Assembly: GCA_023079485.1 (NCBI GenBank) | Contig: CM041090.1 | Coordinates: 34,064,874 to 34,128,873, forward strand | DNA from: Archilochus colubris | Taxonomy: Eukaryota; Chordata; Aves; Apodiformes; Trochilidae | Direction: 5' to 3' | DNA: 64,000 nt | Shown: piece after piece, positions 1-13,389 of the stretch | Numbering within the stretch: position 1 is the stretch's first letter | Layout of the letters: every line of letters begins with the position of its first letter | Made by a program: the position numbers and the translations under genes | The notes under the pieces: generated by a model | Seen by the model: only the letters and a program-made list of their open reading frames with translations | Database searches by the model: none | What the model was told of the DNA's origin: nothing

Positions 1-3000
1 CCCCTTGGCTATGCTCTTTTGATCTTGTATTTTTACAAAGGTGAAAATGTAGTATATGTCAGATGCCAGCAGCAAAGTGCATCTAGACAATTTTTGTTTT
101 GGACTTGGAAAGAATTGGTCATTCAGGCTGCAGAAACATTTCTTTCGGAGCAGATAATTTTTTTTGGCACCTAACAGTCCTTTCTTTAACCATTTTTTAG
201 TTATTCAGACTATGCAATTACTTTGCAGCAGCCAGTATCTCCGCTGAGAGTTTGGTGAGAGAGCAGAGATATTCAGTCTACATTAAATCCCACTATACCT
301 GAATTTAAATGCAACCTGTAGACAAATAAAGGACTTGTGACTTTTGTTTTATTTTACTATTTCTTTGAAAGCATTATCAACACAACTGTGATTTTTAAAT
401 GGGAATAATTAAGTTGTGTCTAAAAAATTATAACGGAGTATGAGCTTTGGTTTTAACCAGTGAAAACTGAGATTCACCTGCTTCATTTTAGCATTTCAGA
501 GTGGGCAGAGTCTGGATATTAATAAAAAAAAGCCTAAGGTGTCTGGCAACTTGGGAGAATAAGGTGTGTATGAGACACAGAGTAAATGCATCACTCAGGG
601 CTTCATGGGGAACAAGCAGTAGGGAGAATAATTACACAAAGCTTTACTCCTGTGTCATGAGTCTGTCTATTATAAAATGCAACTATAGGTATACAGAAGA
701 AAAGTGTCTTCAAGTTACAGTAATTAATTTAATTGCCGGGCCAGTGTTAAACCGTGACAAGTAACATGTAAAAATTAAAATTACTTCTCTATGGATTTTT
801 TTATTTCTACCTCTGGAAAGCTCATGAACTAGATAGGTCTCTCCATTCTTAAAAAACCCAAGGGAATTCCATCTGAGTAAATATAAATACCAAAAGGTGA
901 GAGGAAAATGGGTAAAGAAAGAACTTGGATGCTGATAACAGTGGAGAGCCGAGATTAAGTTAACTGCAATTCCTCTTTTTTTTAGACACCCTGCAAAGTA
1001 GCATGAAGCTCTTCAGGGAGGTTTTATTGTGTTGTTGAGAGGAACGAAGGGCTTTTCTTTGGATGAAAACGGCTGTTTATTGGATGGCCCTGTGAGAAGT
1101 GATGCTTTACTGTTATTCATCCAGTATATTGCCAATAAAGATGCCTTAAGTAATGTAAAAAATATATCTTAAAAATTAGCTTCTGAAAATGCATCATAGG
1201 TAAAGATTTGCATGAAGGAAAGAAGAGAGAAGAATAAGATTATTGATCCATATTATATTCTCCTGGTACCTCTAGTTCTGCTGTTAGCTCTGGGTTTGGC
1301 CCATTCATTGCTGTTTATGCTTGAGTCTCCAGTATAAAAACAAGGACCACACACTTCCTGATGAAAATGAAGAATTAGTGAAGGATTAGTACACTTGGAA
1401 GAATTAAAAGAGGTAATTTTAGCTCTATTTTTAAAACAGCTAATAATTATAAACAGCTCTTTACAATTTAAAATGTTTATTTAAACAAGTATAATTATAA
1501 ATATTATAATTTTCTTCAGAATTTATTTTCTAAACTAATCACAACAGAAGTACCTGCTGGTGATATGAAGCACCAGAATCTCCCTGCAGCATAAATGTAC
1601 CAGGTAGTGGAGTCCTTTTGGTTTATACCAACTTGAAGATCTGCCTCAAAGTTTTCTCTGATACAGAGATTTTATGCAAACAGAACAGAGGCTAAAAAAA
1701 AAATGTCTGCAGGTTGCAGCAGAGTCTGCAAATAAGTCTCTATAAAGAGCTGTATTAAGTGGACTGACTTGCTTTTGAAAACCATAAAATCTACTAAATA
1801 ATCCAACTATATTAACTAAAACTGTGACAAATTTGGATCCTATTCAGTGATTTATTCTAGCTGGATTATTTTTTTTCTTACATTTAAAGAGTTTTCAGAA
1901 AAAACAGGAGTTTTCAGTTTAAAAATGAACCTAAAAATCTTTACAAGACTACATCAAAATTAAGTAGAAGAGAAATAGAACCATTTAAATTACCATTAGT
2001 AATATTTTAAAGCATATTATTCCTCTAATATTTTATTGCATAGTTTTTTTTGAGTCAATTAGAACTTTTTTTTTAATTAAGAAAATGAGAATATGTTGCT
2101 TACTACATGTAATACAACTGTTTCAGAGACATTTGGAAAGAACTTTTTTCAGACTCAGAAGATACCCTTAGTTACTACAGAGTAAGAGTGTAATATGAAG
2201 TACCCAATACCCATCACAACTGAAAGGGACATTGTTTCTTGAACAGAAATGTCACAAATTCTCATCTCTAAACAAATGAATGTGCCAGAAGCAGAAGGGG
2301 AAAATGAGACTCATTTTTTCCTCCCTCAGATTAGGAATTTTCTTATTAAAGTGTTTCTTCAGAGTGTGTTGCAGTGTCAGAAATCAAAGATCATAAAGAT
2401 AGAAAGCAGGGTTTATTTAGCTCTACTCTGCTGCTCCAATCAAGAGGTCAGAAGAAACTGGAGGGTCCCAGTTTCCTCTGGTTCTCCTAGGAGTTACTTA
2501 TCTCAGTAAGTCTCTACAATTTATTCTAGAAGGGGTGGAGAGAAGGGAGGAAAAAATAGTCTGTTCTTCTGACTGCTGATCTTTTAAAGTCTTTGATCAC
2601 TATCAACTTGATTTTTATCTACTTTGTAAGAGGAAGGAGCAGTACATAGCTAAATTAAATAAATGCATTTAAATAACCATGCATCTGATTTAGAAGGAAA
2701 GGCAGGAATGAATGCTGATGATGGAATTGCAGAAAGAACCTAGCAGTTCCTGCCTGCTGTTGCTTTTAGTTGTTTTCAACTTTATCCAGATGTATGTATG
2801 CTTTTAATTTTTTTCATTCTTCTTTTTTCTATTTCAAGAGTGTATTGAAGGAATATAAACTCAGCAGGTGTTTGAGCTGGTGAGTATAACTGCAGCTGCC
2901 CTCTGGGCTCTGCAGGGCAGTGGTTGAATGTCAGGAGCTAAAAGGAGAGTTTATGGACAAGAAGAAGGTACATACTTTGTACCAATGTGTCTTGTGTACA

Positions 3001-3529
3001 GCCTTGGGCTGTCATTCCAGGCTGATGTGCTTCAGGAATCTGGGGCTGCTCTAATGTGCTACAGCATCATGACTACACTCCTTTCATTGCACCGAGTTCT
3101 CAGTAATTTGTGGCTTATGATGAAGGCCATGCCAAAGTATTTCTGTATATATACGTACATACTTATGTACACATAAGCAAGATTGACTATATGAGGTAGG
3201 TAATTGATTTACCTCACTCCTGCTGTTAATTTACAGAACTCATTGCCACAAGCACTGAGGCTAAGGGCTCAGAGATTCCCAAAACTATTATGCTGTTATG
3301 GTTAAATCTCAATTGTGTAAGGGTTGAGGTTAGGGAAAAAGCAAGACTGCTCACTTGGTTAATGGTGAAGGTCTGGTTGCTGGCTGCCAGGTTTGTGTAT
3401 TTTGTTACTGTAAGGTTCCATTCAAGTGGAATTTTTGAATTCTCCTGTCTCAAATGACAATATGGCAAGTGGAATATTAGGGCATAGACTCATATTGACT
3501 GAAAATGTTGGTGAAATTTCTCACCCAGG
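1..3529. other. Unique AT-rich non-coding DNA
   Basis: No gene, recognisable repeat or RNA is visible here. Short open frames (the longest is under 90 codons) lack any familiar motif and are what AT-rich DNA gives by chance. The stretch at about 1425-1535 is extremely AT-rich with many TAAT/ATTA words, and could equally be low-complexity filler or a homeodomain-site-rich element; nothing in the sequence decides between these. Confidence 0.7.
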
Positions 3530-3960
3530 TGGAGCCAGCAAACAGGCAAATGAGTGATAACGACTGCTAATGACCATGGGAGGGACAGCAATGGCCTTTT
3601 CTGTGGGGTGAGGGGACCCCCAGAGAGGTGAAATTCCTGGGACCTGAATTAACCTTGAGAGTGGTGGGAAACGGTTTATAGAAGGAACACCAAAGTGTAC
3701 ATTGGTTGTTGTCCACCACTGACCCACCACCCTGCACCCTTTGCCCCATCTGGAACAGGATCACCTCCCTGAAGAAAGATGTCCGGGCGCTGCTGGATCT
3801 GTGGATGGTGAGATCCCTCTCTTTCTCACTTTTTTTTTTCTTTCCCCCCTCTCTCTCTTTCTCTCTCTCTCTCTCTTTTGCCTGGCAACATATCTGCCAA
3901 ATTTTCATGGCGAGTGGGGGAGGCCTGTGTCATTTGTCAAGTAAAACTTCATTCTTGCAG
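3530..3960 (+). repeat. Possible worn LTR-like patch
   Basis: This block is clearly richer in G+C than its flanks. It contains a CpG-bearing GTCCGGGCG segment, then GGATCTGTGGATGGTGAGA, then a long CT tract, then a return to ordinary AT-rich DNA. A 'trinucleotide-poor, CT-tract downstream of a GC-rich block' layout is common in LTRs of bird ERVL-type endogenous retroviruses, which is why I flag it. I do not see confident TG..CA ends, a primer-binding site, a target duplication or any retroviral gene next to it. It could instead be unique GC-rich sequence with a microsatellite. This is inference from composition and memory of bird LTR style, not a match I can prove. Confidence 0.25.
3814..3879 (+). 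repeat. 66-nt pyrimidine tract with (CT)n
   Basis: All bases are C or T except a single A at 3828. The tract includes T9 at 3831-3839, C6 at 3844-3849 and an almost pure CT run from 3849 to 3876. Such homopyrimidine mirror-like tracts can form triplex (H-DNA) in supercoiled DNA and are also typical CT microsatellites. Confidence 0.9.
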
Positions 3961-6900
3961 CCAAACCTTGGTGGTTGGACTTTGTAAGCTACATTGCATA
4001 GTAGCAGTTACTCTGTTTTGTACTTGCTGTTTAAACCCCGGTGAAATGCCTGAAATGAAGGGTAGAGTGGGAGTTGATACTTGAAGATTTGGCTCCTAAT
4101 TGTATCTTCAAAGTACCAGGTGGAAAACATGTTACTTGCTGACTGCAGAAATGTTACCATGGGCTGTTTTCAGTAGGTTCATCTCTCTCGCCCTTAAAAG
4201 GAAGAGCTGGTGTTTCCAGATTTTCAGCTTTCATCTTGAATCTTAGTATCTGATGTTAATCCCTTTCCACTTATTTCAAGGTGGCAGCAGAGATTTTTGG
4301 TTTAGTTTTTTGGGAAGAATTTTGGGAAAAAAAAAAAGGTTCAAGCAGTCAAAAAAACATCCCAAGTCATGTGAACAGTGATGACATTTCCAACTGCTTC
4401 TTGATTGTTGGAAACATGAATCGTAATTTTTGTTTCTTTGAACATTTGTGACACTATACTTATTGTACCAGCTGCAAAAGACCTGGCTCACAGCCCCTGG
4501 TCAATTTGTAAAAATTGTCTTATTAGATTTTTTTAAATTATTATTTTTATTTTTAAAAAATATTTAAAATAATCAGCTATTTCATTTGGTCTCTGTCTGC
4601 TTCTATTAGCTGTATCAAAATTGCTTTTGAAGAGTGTGAACCAAATTATACTGTAAAATTAATCTCTTCACATTTATTAGCATTTTCAAACACCCAAAAC
4701 CATTAATTGAAGAAAACAAAGTAGAGGAAAAAAGTGTTTCCCATCTGAACTCATGAGAAACTTTAATGGTGGACTGAGGGCATGAGAACAGGCTCACATA
4801 ATGAAGACAATTATGGAAGGAAATGATCATCAATGCTGTTAAATAAGGACAACAAATATTTACAGCCAGGCTGGTGACTAGCAACAGCTTCCTTCAGATA
4901 TGAAAAAAATTATCTTTTATTCTGCTCTAGGGGAACCATTTTAGACAGAATTTCTCAGAGGCAGTGAGTGCAACACCACAGAAGTAAATGGGGTGCAATG
5001 AGTCTGTGGGCAGGTACCTGAGGAAAGCATTGTATCCTCTTGCTCACTATTTTAGTTTATGTGGAACTTCAAATATGCTGGGAGCCCCAAATAGCAGTGC
5101 TGAGAAACATGAGCTTCACATGTGGTGTGGGGGAATGTGCATTGTTGTAAGTGTCATATTACAGAAGGTGAATGGAAGTTCTCTCATAAGCAGTTTTTCT
5201 AAACCTTGTTAAATGCTGATGTTCCATCCCTGTAATTAAAACATGCTGGCATTTATGTCTGTGTGTAATCAAGGAATGGAAGATTTTATAACACCTTTTA
5301 TCCCCTGACATGTGGTGAGGGGAAATATCAGGCTGCCTTTATCCACACACATCATCTGTCAGAGGGCAAAGTTTGCAGTTTTCCCATGCACGCAGCTTTT
5401 CCTTGCTTTGTGTAGCTTCAGTGGGCATCCACCTTGCCTGTCTGTATCTGCTTCTGAAGTGAACCTAATCATATGTTGTTAGGTGATAAGTACTAATCTG
5501 CTGGCCTGTGTATAATAAAACAACTGTGCATGCATTGTAATGGCATATTTAGCTGAGTGGTCTTGCTTGTTTTGTTGTGCTTCTGCTGTTGCCAGTAGTT
5601 TCAGGATGCTATTACAATATACATTAGCTAGTACATGAATCGTGCCTTCTCCCAGGCCCCCAAGTCTAATGCCAGCCTTTCTGTTGGGTTAGGAGCACAA
5701 TTTGTGGTGCTTTGTGCTTGACTGATTACTCTAAATATTTCACATTCCTATTTAACTTCTTTTCTAAATGTGTTTCCTCATTTTTTTTTGCTACATCTTA
5801 ACTGTACACCTTCATCTCCTCTACTTCTCCCCACCTATGTTTTAAGGTATGCATTTATGATCCTTGTGAATGATCAGCTAAATGCTAAAATGCCAGGGGC
5901 TCAGCAATACTTGTACTCAAAGATTTCCAAGCTGAAAAATGGCATTGTGCTGCTTGATCTTTGGGTCAATAGAGGCCTTAGGTGCCCCAGAGATGGCATA
6001 TTCACTCTCTAGGGGTAAATCTGGCCCACTACTGAGTGTGCATACCTGCTACTGGTTATGAATGAACTGTACAATTTTTTTGAGTAAAACAAGAATGAAG
6101 TGTAAATTGGAGATAAAAAAGACTTGTTACAAGCATAACAGGTAAAATGTGATCTGAGTAACTAGTAGAGTAGATTTTAAACTATATTCTTAGATGTTCA
6201 TTCCAGAAGATTTATTTTCCTTATGGGTTAAGGATAAAGCTAATGAGGCAGGGATTCAAAGCAGAAAGTTTAGTTTCAATATTGCAGAATTTCATTTTAA
6301 TGCATTACCAAGAACGCACTGACACTTACTTTTCATATAAGTAAGTGAAAGAATGTCTGTAGACCTTTACTTGTCTCTTAATTCAGGTTTTATTCAAATA
6401 ATTTTTACAAATATGTGAAAAAGGTAGATACTCCAGTATCACCCCATTTTTTTCTTTAAGTCACTGACTGAAGAGTTATTTGTTTTTATTTGGGAGCTAT
6501 TTCAGGAAAATGCAGATGTCTGCTTGAAATTTTTCTAGGTGCTGCTGCACAAGAACTTTCCATATTTGCTGGGAGGGAGTCACAGGATGTTAAAAACACG
6601 TTTCTTCATGAGGGTGCATTTTAATGGAGTACCAGAAAAGCATTAAAATACAATAACCCCCCTAAGGTTGCTGTCCCCAAAATTCCTGGCAAGGCAAAAC
6701 CGAACAATGGATCCTTTATGAGTACATCCCCTAAATTTGTAGTAATTCTTTTCAGAGGTGTGGACAAAAAAGCTCAACTACTTTTCTTCTGTAATGTTTC
6801 CTTTCTGAATCCCTAATGACGAGTGAGGAAAAACCAGCTCCATGGCCTAATGGCTCCTCTCCATATTCCCAGGTGAGCTCCAAAATGGAGCTGCTACTTA

Positions 6901-9900
6901 GAAAACAGCAAATTGTGTATCTAAGGAAGTATCCTCAACAGGTAACACATTGGCTAAAGGTGAGCGTCTGATTGTTTTCTGGGCAATCAATTCAGGCAGA
7001 ACTTTTCTTTGCTGTTTGTCAGAAAACAACCCTTTCTAATCAATGCATCAGAATACAGATTTACCAGCTGAGTGTCTTGGCTGGCATTTCTGGTGTATGC
7101 GAGAAAGAAATTTCCCTTTAAGAGGAAATTGCTGTATTGATCTTACCTAGTTGCTATTCCTTCCCTATATTTAGGCTAACAGGGAACTCTAGGTGCACTA
7201 TTACATGAAATGTATCTGTTTGTGCTGCGGTAGAATAAGGCATTAAATCAATTGACTAAATTTTTGTTTGCTGAAGCATCTTTCTTCTTTAGGTACAACT
7301 TAATTGCTTCAAGTTCTCTCTGAAATCGCTTCATGTTCCTCTAGAAAAAAGACTGAAATACATTTTTTCTACTTCTCCGCTGTTTCCATTTAGGAATTCT
7401 GTATTGCTTGTGTTTTGGGCTCCATTTGAATTGTATATCTAAAGGGAGATTGATATTGGGAGAGCAGACTGTTTGAATTTTGCTGACTTTTTCCTTTCAA
7501 ATGTTAACTTAATTTTTTTTTCTGTGTAAGAATATGCTTGGTAATGACTTTCTTGTTGAGGGACTATACTGTTTAGTCCTGTGCAAAATGTAAATAGGGG
7601 CTGAATTGCAATGTAAATCTTTAGATCAATGTCCTAATGAGTTTAGTGGATTGGCTCCTTTATCCTTAGAAGGCAAACAGCATAAGGTTTATCAAGATCT
7701 TCCAGCATTTGCTTCTTCTGGACACATCACTAGCTGAAAACAAGTTACTACTGGACTCTCCATGTGACAGAAACCCCACCATTTTATCTGTGTTGGAGTG
7801 TTCTTGTTCAGATGCAAATTTGTTCAGAGCATGCCCAGCTTCAAGGCTTCCAGAAACCATGAAACTCTAGAGTGAAATTGCTTTTAAATGGGGGTCTCTA
7901 GAAATTAGCCTTGCTGTGAATTCAGATCAAATGGACTCTAATAAGTTTAACACACTGTTTTCTCCTCTGCATGACAGCTGTGTTGAGGAAGGGTATTTGA
8001 AGAAGAGGATTGCCAGTCATTGCTAGGACTGAAAGTATTGTAAAGGAACTGCATTTCTGTGAAGCAATGTACCATTCCCAGATAATGGGGATGAACAGTT
8101 ACCATTTATACAGCTTAGCTATGAATGATTTTGTTGCTTGTAGAGGTGTCAGCTGAAGGAATCCAAGAATCAAGACTGGTGTTTACACAGGGTTGAAGGT
8201 GGAAACACCATGTGGATGATTTTGACTGGCTTTAGATATAAGCATCTCTTTTTGCTGGGGCTTGAAGGTCTTCTGCTGAATTCTGTAGACTTCCACACTG
8301 AGAAAATCAGCTCTGTTTTGTCTTTTTTTTTTTTCAATTGGAGGTTTCTGGATTCAGTACACATGTTTTTACTTGGCATTGAAATAGTATTTTGCTTTCT
8401 TTGGGTTTGAAATCTTGCCTGTTTATTCTTGCACAGGAACAAAATAATGTAGTATTAAAACATAGTACCTCAGCTGGCAGAAATCAGTGTAGTTCCACTG
8501 ACTGCCCTAATTTAAATCCAAATTTGATTAAAAAAATTTCAAGTCAGGTTGCAGAATGAATTAAGTCTCTCTAAAAAAAATTCTTAGGTACCTAAAACCC
8601 AGGTCTAATTTTCCAGTAGAAGGGGATCAGCTGCTACCTTGTGCATTATTGTGCATACCTTGTATTGGCTGCTTATGGCTCAGTAACTGATGTTGGCTGT
8701 GAAGTAGACACTTGGCTGTTCCTTTGGCCAGCAGAGAAGAAATGTTGGCTGCTGGCTCTTTTGAAAGAGCAGAGCTATAAAATGAGGAAATAATAAAACA
8801 TGATGATTAGGTTAGGGTCACAAAATACTGTAAATAGGAACATATTGGCCTTTCTGCTGTTTTTTAAAGTACTTTGTATGTTGGCTAGCCAGCTTCCTGG
8901 ATGTCTGTGTTGCCTTAACTGTCTAAAGGAGATGTATAAGGGAGGAAAAAATAAACTATTGGTGACCTTTTGGGTATACTAAGGCCTGAAACAGCTTTTT
9001 TTTTTTTTTCTTGAAAATATTTCTTTTCAGACATTTATCTTATTTCAGCAATGAAATCTCCTCCTCCTGTGTCTCCCCCACAGAAGTCTTGGCAGCAGAT
9101 AGGATAGCACGGGAGAATTGCATTGATCAGTACTTGTATTAACATGTTTAGACTGGAACTTTAACCCTTTTGTTTTTGTACTTCTTCTGGCTCATTTGAG
9201 AATTCCAGGTGTGTCAGAAAAGCAAACATTAAATAACATGTAGTTTGTTAGAAGCTGTCATTGTAGGGAATGTGAATAATTGACAGAAGTGATTCACAGA
9301 CATGACTTAGTGTTTACATGTGAGCTTTGTGCTTCACGGCGATAAATGTGTATCTTGGCTTTTTCAAAGCCCTGAGCAGTCAGGAGATACAGGCTTCAGC
9401 AAGAGTTCCATTACTCCAGAGAGTGACTCTGAATATGAGATAATGAATGTGTAGGAGGACTTAGAGATCTAGTTCTAGAGATCAGTTTTTCTTTAGATGA
9501 ACAAGTGTTGCAACAACACTAGGGTCTTTCTCTGGTTATCCTAATGGACTGTTCACCTTATAACAATATGGTTAGTGTGTTTGAGATGTTATAGTGCCTC
9601 AGATGTAAGGACCAGTTTCCTAAATAATCCTTAAGATTTGCAGGAGGTTCATTTGATGTCCTGACTGCTACTTCCAAACATCCTCCTAACCAACACAGTT
9701 GTTTTGCTCTAGAGTAGTTGAAGAGATGTCTCAGGTGTGATTCTGTATGTGTAATTCACATATTATTACTGTGGTTCTTCTACAGGAACCATCTATTAAT
9801 ACAGATTTCCATTGGAGATACCTGGAAATGTAAGAGGTTTGCTTGATGTTTTTCTAGAGCTCAAATTTTGAAAGGAAAACAAGGAAGTAAGGACCAATGT

Positions 9901-12595
9901 TCCTATGAAGTTCTAGTTGTATTTGGCTCCTCGAGTAAGAGCAGAAACTGCTATTGTAGTCTGGTGAATATTGTGCAGTGTCATACCAAGGCTTCTGGGT
10001 CAAAGCACATACAAAGTTATTGCTTGAAGACAAAAGCATTCGTTAAGATCTAGGCATGACCTCAAAATGAAGTAGAACAAATACTAATTTTTCTGGGTCT
10101 TTTTGGCTGCTTAAACAGTCTTTATGGCTGGCTTAAGTAGTTGTGTACTGGTTTATTGTACTAGGTGACATTAAAACCATGGAAGCTACAGTAAACCCCA
10201 GGTAGCAGAGCTGGGGCAGGCCCAAGACCCCTAAGAGGTTGCAGCCATATGGGAGTTGGGAACCATCCTGCCAGGGCTGTGAACCCCTGTTGTAGTTGGC
10301 AGCAACAAGGTAAGAACCTGCTCTTATGAACAGCAATGCACAGAAAATGCTGCCTGGGGTTGAGTTTTAGCCCTTTTACTCAAAAGGATGGCTGTCAAAT
10401 GCATCCAGCCCAGAAGTGTTAAGGATCTGGGTGTTCTGGGCTGAGAAGCAAACAAGAACAAGTGGAGACCAACCAGTCTGGCCCATTGCACTGTATCCTT
10501 CATGTGAATGTGAATTTCAAAGGAAGGTTAAATCAGTATGCATAGGGCTTACATGAATTACCTTGTACTATGTGAAGGATTAGATTTCAAGAAAAAGCTT
10601 GTAAGTGTTTTGTACCACTGTCCTCTCTGCCCCCAGGCTCATTATCATGGATTCCATGTTCATTCTTGAAGACTTTTCCTGAGCTTTTACAAGCTGATCT
10701 TTTTAATTTAATTTTTTTTTTTTAAAACCTAATTGTTTCTCTCCTGTTTTCTGCTGGATGGAAACACCAGGATAATTATGGGAAGGTATGGTCACTTGAG
10801 ACATCCAGAAATATTGGGTGGGGAGAGAGGGGTCAAAATCTTTTTATGGACACAGACTGAAGGAGTATCTTGTGTGAAAACTCAGCCTGTTACTGGGACA
10901 CAGCAGGCTTACAAGCAAAGAGATGCTCCTTTGCAGATTCTGACCTAGGAATGTCCACCTGTATGCAATTCCACCAGGTCTGTGGCCTAACAGATGGTTC
11001 TAACTAATGAAAAGAGTTCTTTTAATTAGTCCACCTAAAGACATTTATTCACACTGGTGGGCACTCCCAATAAAGTTTCAGTGACTAGGATCTGTGTTGC
11101 TGGCTTCCAGCAGTCACCATCTGTTTGGTGGCAGAAACTGGCTGTGGTATCACTGCTTGTATTTCCCACTCCAGTGGGCTGGAAACAGGTTTAAAGAATG
11201 GGGAGGGAGGGGGGAAAGGTCTCCTGGTTACTGCCTACAGCAGTTTGAAAGATGTGGTATCCCTGCTTCCAGACCTAGGATTACAACAGCTTATCCTGCT
11301 ATCTCTAGCAGCAGTTTTGGAAAGCAGCTTTAAAAGTCACGCTCATTTCCTCTGGCAGCAGGTTTTTAATATTTGAAGATACCTTCAGTGTATTTGCTAA
11401 GGCTCTTTCCTAGGCTCCTGGACTATTTCTTAATTGAATATTGAAAATCCCTCTATTTTTAATGTCTGTTACAAAATAATCTAAAATAATTAGAATTCGA
11501 GATGTCATATCAGTAATGCTTATTCTGGGAGTACAGGAGTTTGCACACTAAAGAAACCTCACTGGCTGCATAAGTGGTAACATTCAATTAAAAATTAGGA
11601 GGGATGATAGGGAGTTGGAATGGTACAATAGAAGATTTGCAAGGCTTTATCACCCATGACTAGTTTTATTTATGTCCTCTGCATACTGACAAACTAATTC
11701 AGTTAAGGGGATAATTAAACCAGGAGGAAATTAGAAAATTTGCCGGGGAAGAAACACAGGTCCATTTTCAGGTCCATTTTTAATGAAAGCTTTTTACAGG
11801 TAAAAAGACAGTAGAAGTATTGCATCTTGTAATTTTTTTGCTTAAGACTTCCTGATAAAGATTTTTCTGACAAAGTTAACAGTCTGAACTTTTGAGAGAC
11901 CTTCCAAATCATTGCACTTGTCACCTTATTTACTCTTCTTCAAGTAGGTAAAGGTGTGTATCATTTGTTTTCTGATTTCTTTGGTTTCGTTTTCATGATA
12001 ATAAACTTCTGCTGAAATGATTTTTCTATGTAAAACATAATTAGCTGGTGCCAATATGATTTATCTAGGTATTATTATTTACAAAATATGAAATAAACTG
12101 TCATACTAAAATTATATTTATCGACATTATCATAATAGTCAGAAGTAAAGATCTGGTAGGAACAGGAGTGCCCATTTTGGATTAGTAAATCTGTTTTTAT
12201 TTCACCTCTCCGTATTAATGTGAGCATATTCCCATTGTTCAATTACCTGTCATTGTCAAATGGTCTGGAGGGCTGACTTGGGGTCATATTCATTCCCGTT
12301 ATGGAACTTCTTCAAACTACATTTATCTGTTGCTGTGTGGATAGTTTCTATTTTTTTGCCCAAACCAGGACAGTTGACAATGGGAGACTGATTTCAGACA
12401 GATAAGTGTACTTGATCTTCTCTCGTAAGGACCTAGAGATTTCTTCCCCAAAGGGCAAATTAGTTTAAGGGGCAGTTTCATGGTAGAATGTGTGCAAACC
12501 ACATTGAAAATGCTGTCTCTCACTCCCAAAGACCTACAGCTCAGCTGAACCAAAAAGATGATGATTGTACTGAAACCATTATTGACAATGTGCCT
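3961..12595. other. Unique non-coding DNA, no gene seen
   Basis: About 8.6 kb without a supported gene or interspersed repeat. Small things inside: an AT-rich run at about 4525-4575; a perfect 9-bp inverted repeat, CACTTACTT at 6323-6331 and AAGTAAGTG at 6339-6347 with a 7-nt loop; T14 at 8996-9009; a GC-richer patch at about 10160-10370 of unknown origin; and a 12-bp tandem duplication AGGTCCATTTT(C/T) at 11759-11782. The open frames here are short, unrelated to anything I know, and overlap on both strands as chance frames do. Confidence 0.65.
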
Positions 12596-12750
12596 CTATT
12601 GTAATTTTTTGTTGCTCTATTGCCCAGTCATGGGTCAGGATCCTTCTTTTGTGGATGCTGTACAAACACAGAACAGGGAGTCCTTGCCCCAGCAAGCCTG
12701 TGCTAAGTATAAAAGGGCAACAGACAGTGACAAACAAAATGCTGATGCAG
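12596..12750 (+). repeat. Ancient amniote interspersed repeat, fragment
   Basis: The segment carries the ordered words CCCAGTCATGGGTCAGGA, GCTGTACAAACACAGAAC, GAGTCCTTGCCCCAG and CTAAGTATAA. From memory, the same word order belongs to an old, non-LTR-looking interspersed repeat that is abundant in turtle and crocodilian DNA, with worn copies in birds. The order and spacing of four separate words is the evidence. A second copy with the same middle words sits at 42733-43035. I do not assign a library name. The open frame running through it is incidental to the repeat. Confidence 0.5.
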
Positions 12751-13389
12751 CTCAGGCAGGCCCAGCTGTAGCTGCAGGCTGTTATCAAGCACCACACACA
12801 GGCACAGGCACAAAAAATTAAAGGAGGTGCATGGTAGCCATGAAGAGCTTCATAAGGGAAAACATCATAAAGTTGTGCATTTGAGAGCTTAGTAATGAGT
12901 GCTAGGCTGGCTCATGGGGTTATTGCCAGTAACTGCTTCAGAATAATTTTGTTTAGATAAATTGACGGAAAATATCTAATAAGAGCTGTTAAACTGGAAA
13001 TTCTGGTTCTGGAAACAGTGAAGTAAAACTAGAGAATTTTGACTGTAATTTTACTCAGTTCTAATGTTCTTCCCATGAAATCCACTGCTAGCTATCACCT
13101 GAGATAGTTTTACTATCTGTTTCAGAGTCATCTTGACATATACATACATATGTGTGTTTGTGTATGTACAACCAAATTGCTGCTTGAGAGTTGGTGTCTG
13201 ATATTGCCGATCTCCATTTGCTGATGTTCAGAAGACTGGAAGAGATAGTGGAAGGTGGCATGATCTGAAATGGTTAAAAGCAAGGTTCATCAGAAGGTAT
13301 GTGCCTTGGGGTAACTGCTTGAAGCAACCTCTCACAATCATGCAAAGTCCTCCAAAGCCAATCTTGTGATTCCCAAATAGTGCAGGTCT
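12751..13389. other. Non-coding DNA upstream of the CR1 copy
   Basis: No gene is visible. A short TA/CA/TG alternating stretch (about 13137-13170, TATACATACATATGTGTG-like) is a degenerate purine-pyrimidine microsatellite. The 60-170 bases just before the recognisable CR1 homology remain open in the CR1 reading frame back to about 13323, but do not resemble the CR1 protein. They are taken as flank or a diverged part of the element. Confidence 0.55.

Noticed and set aside
10160..10370. GC-richer patch, considered as LTR or exon
   Set aside because: No splice, LTR or protein signature. The minus-strand 67-codon frame has no recognisable features.
10470..10520. GACCAACCAGTCTGGCCCAT similar to the old CR1-like 3' end seen at 28.3 kb
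   Set aside because: The second and third expected words are absent, so it is not reliable.
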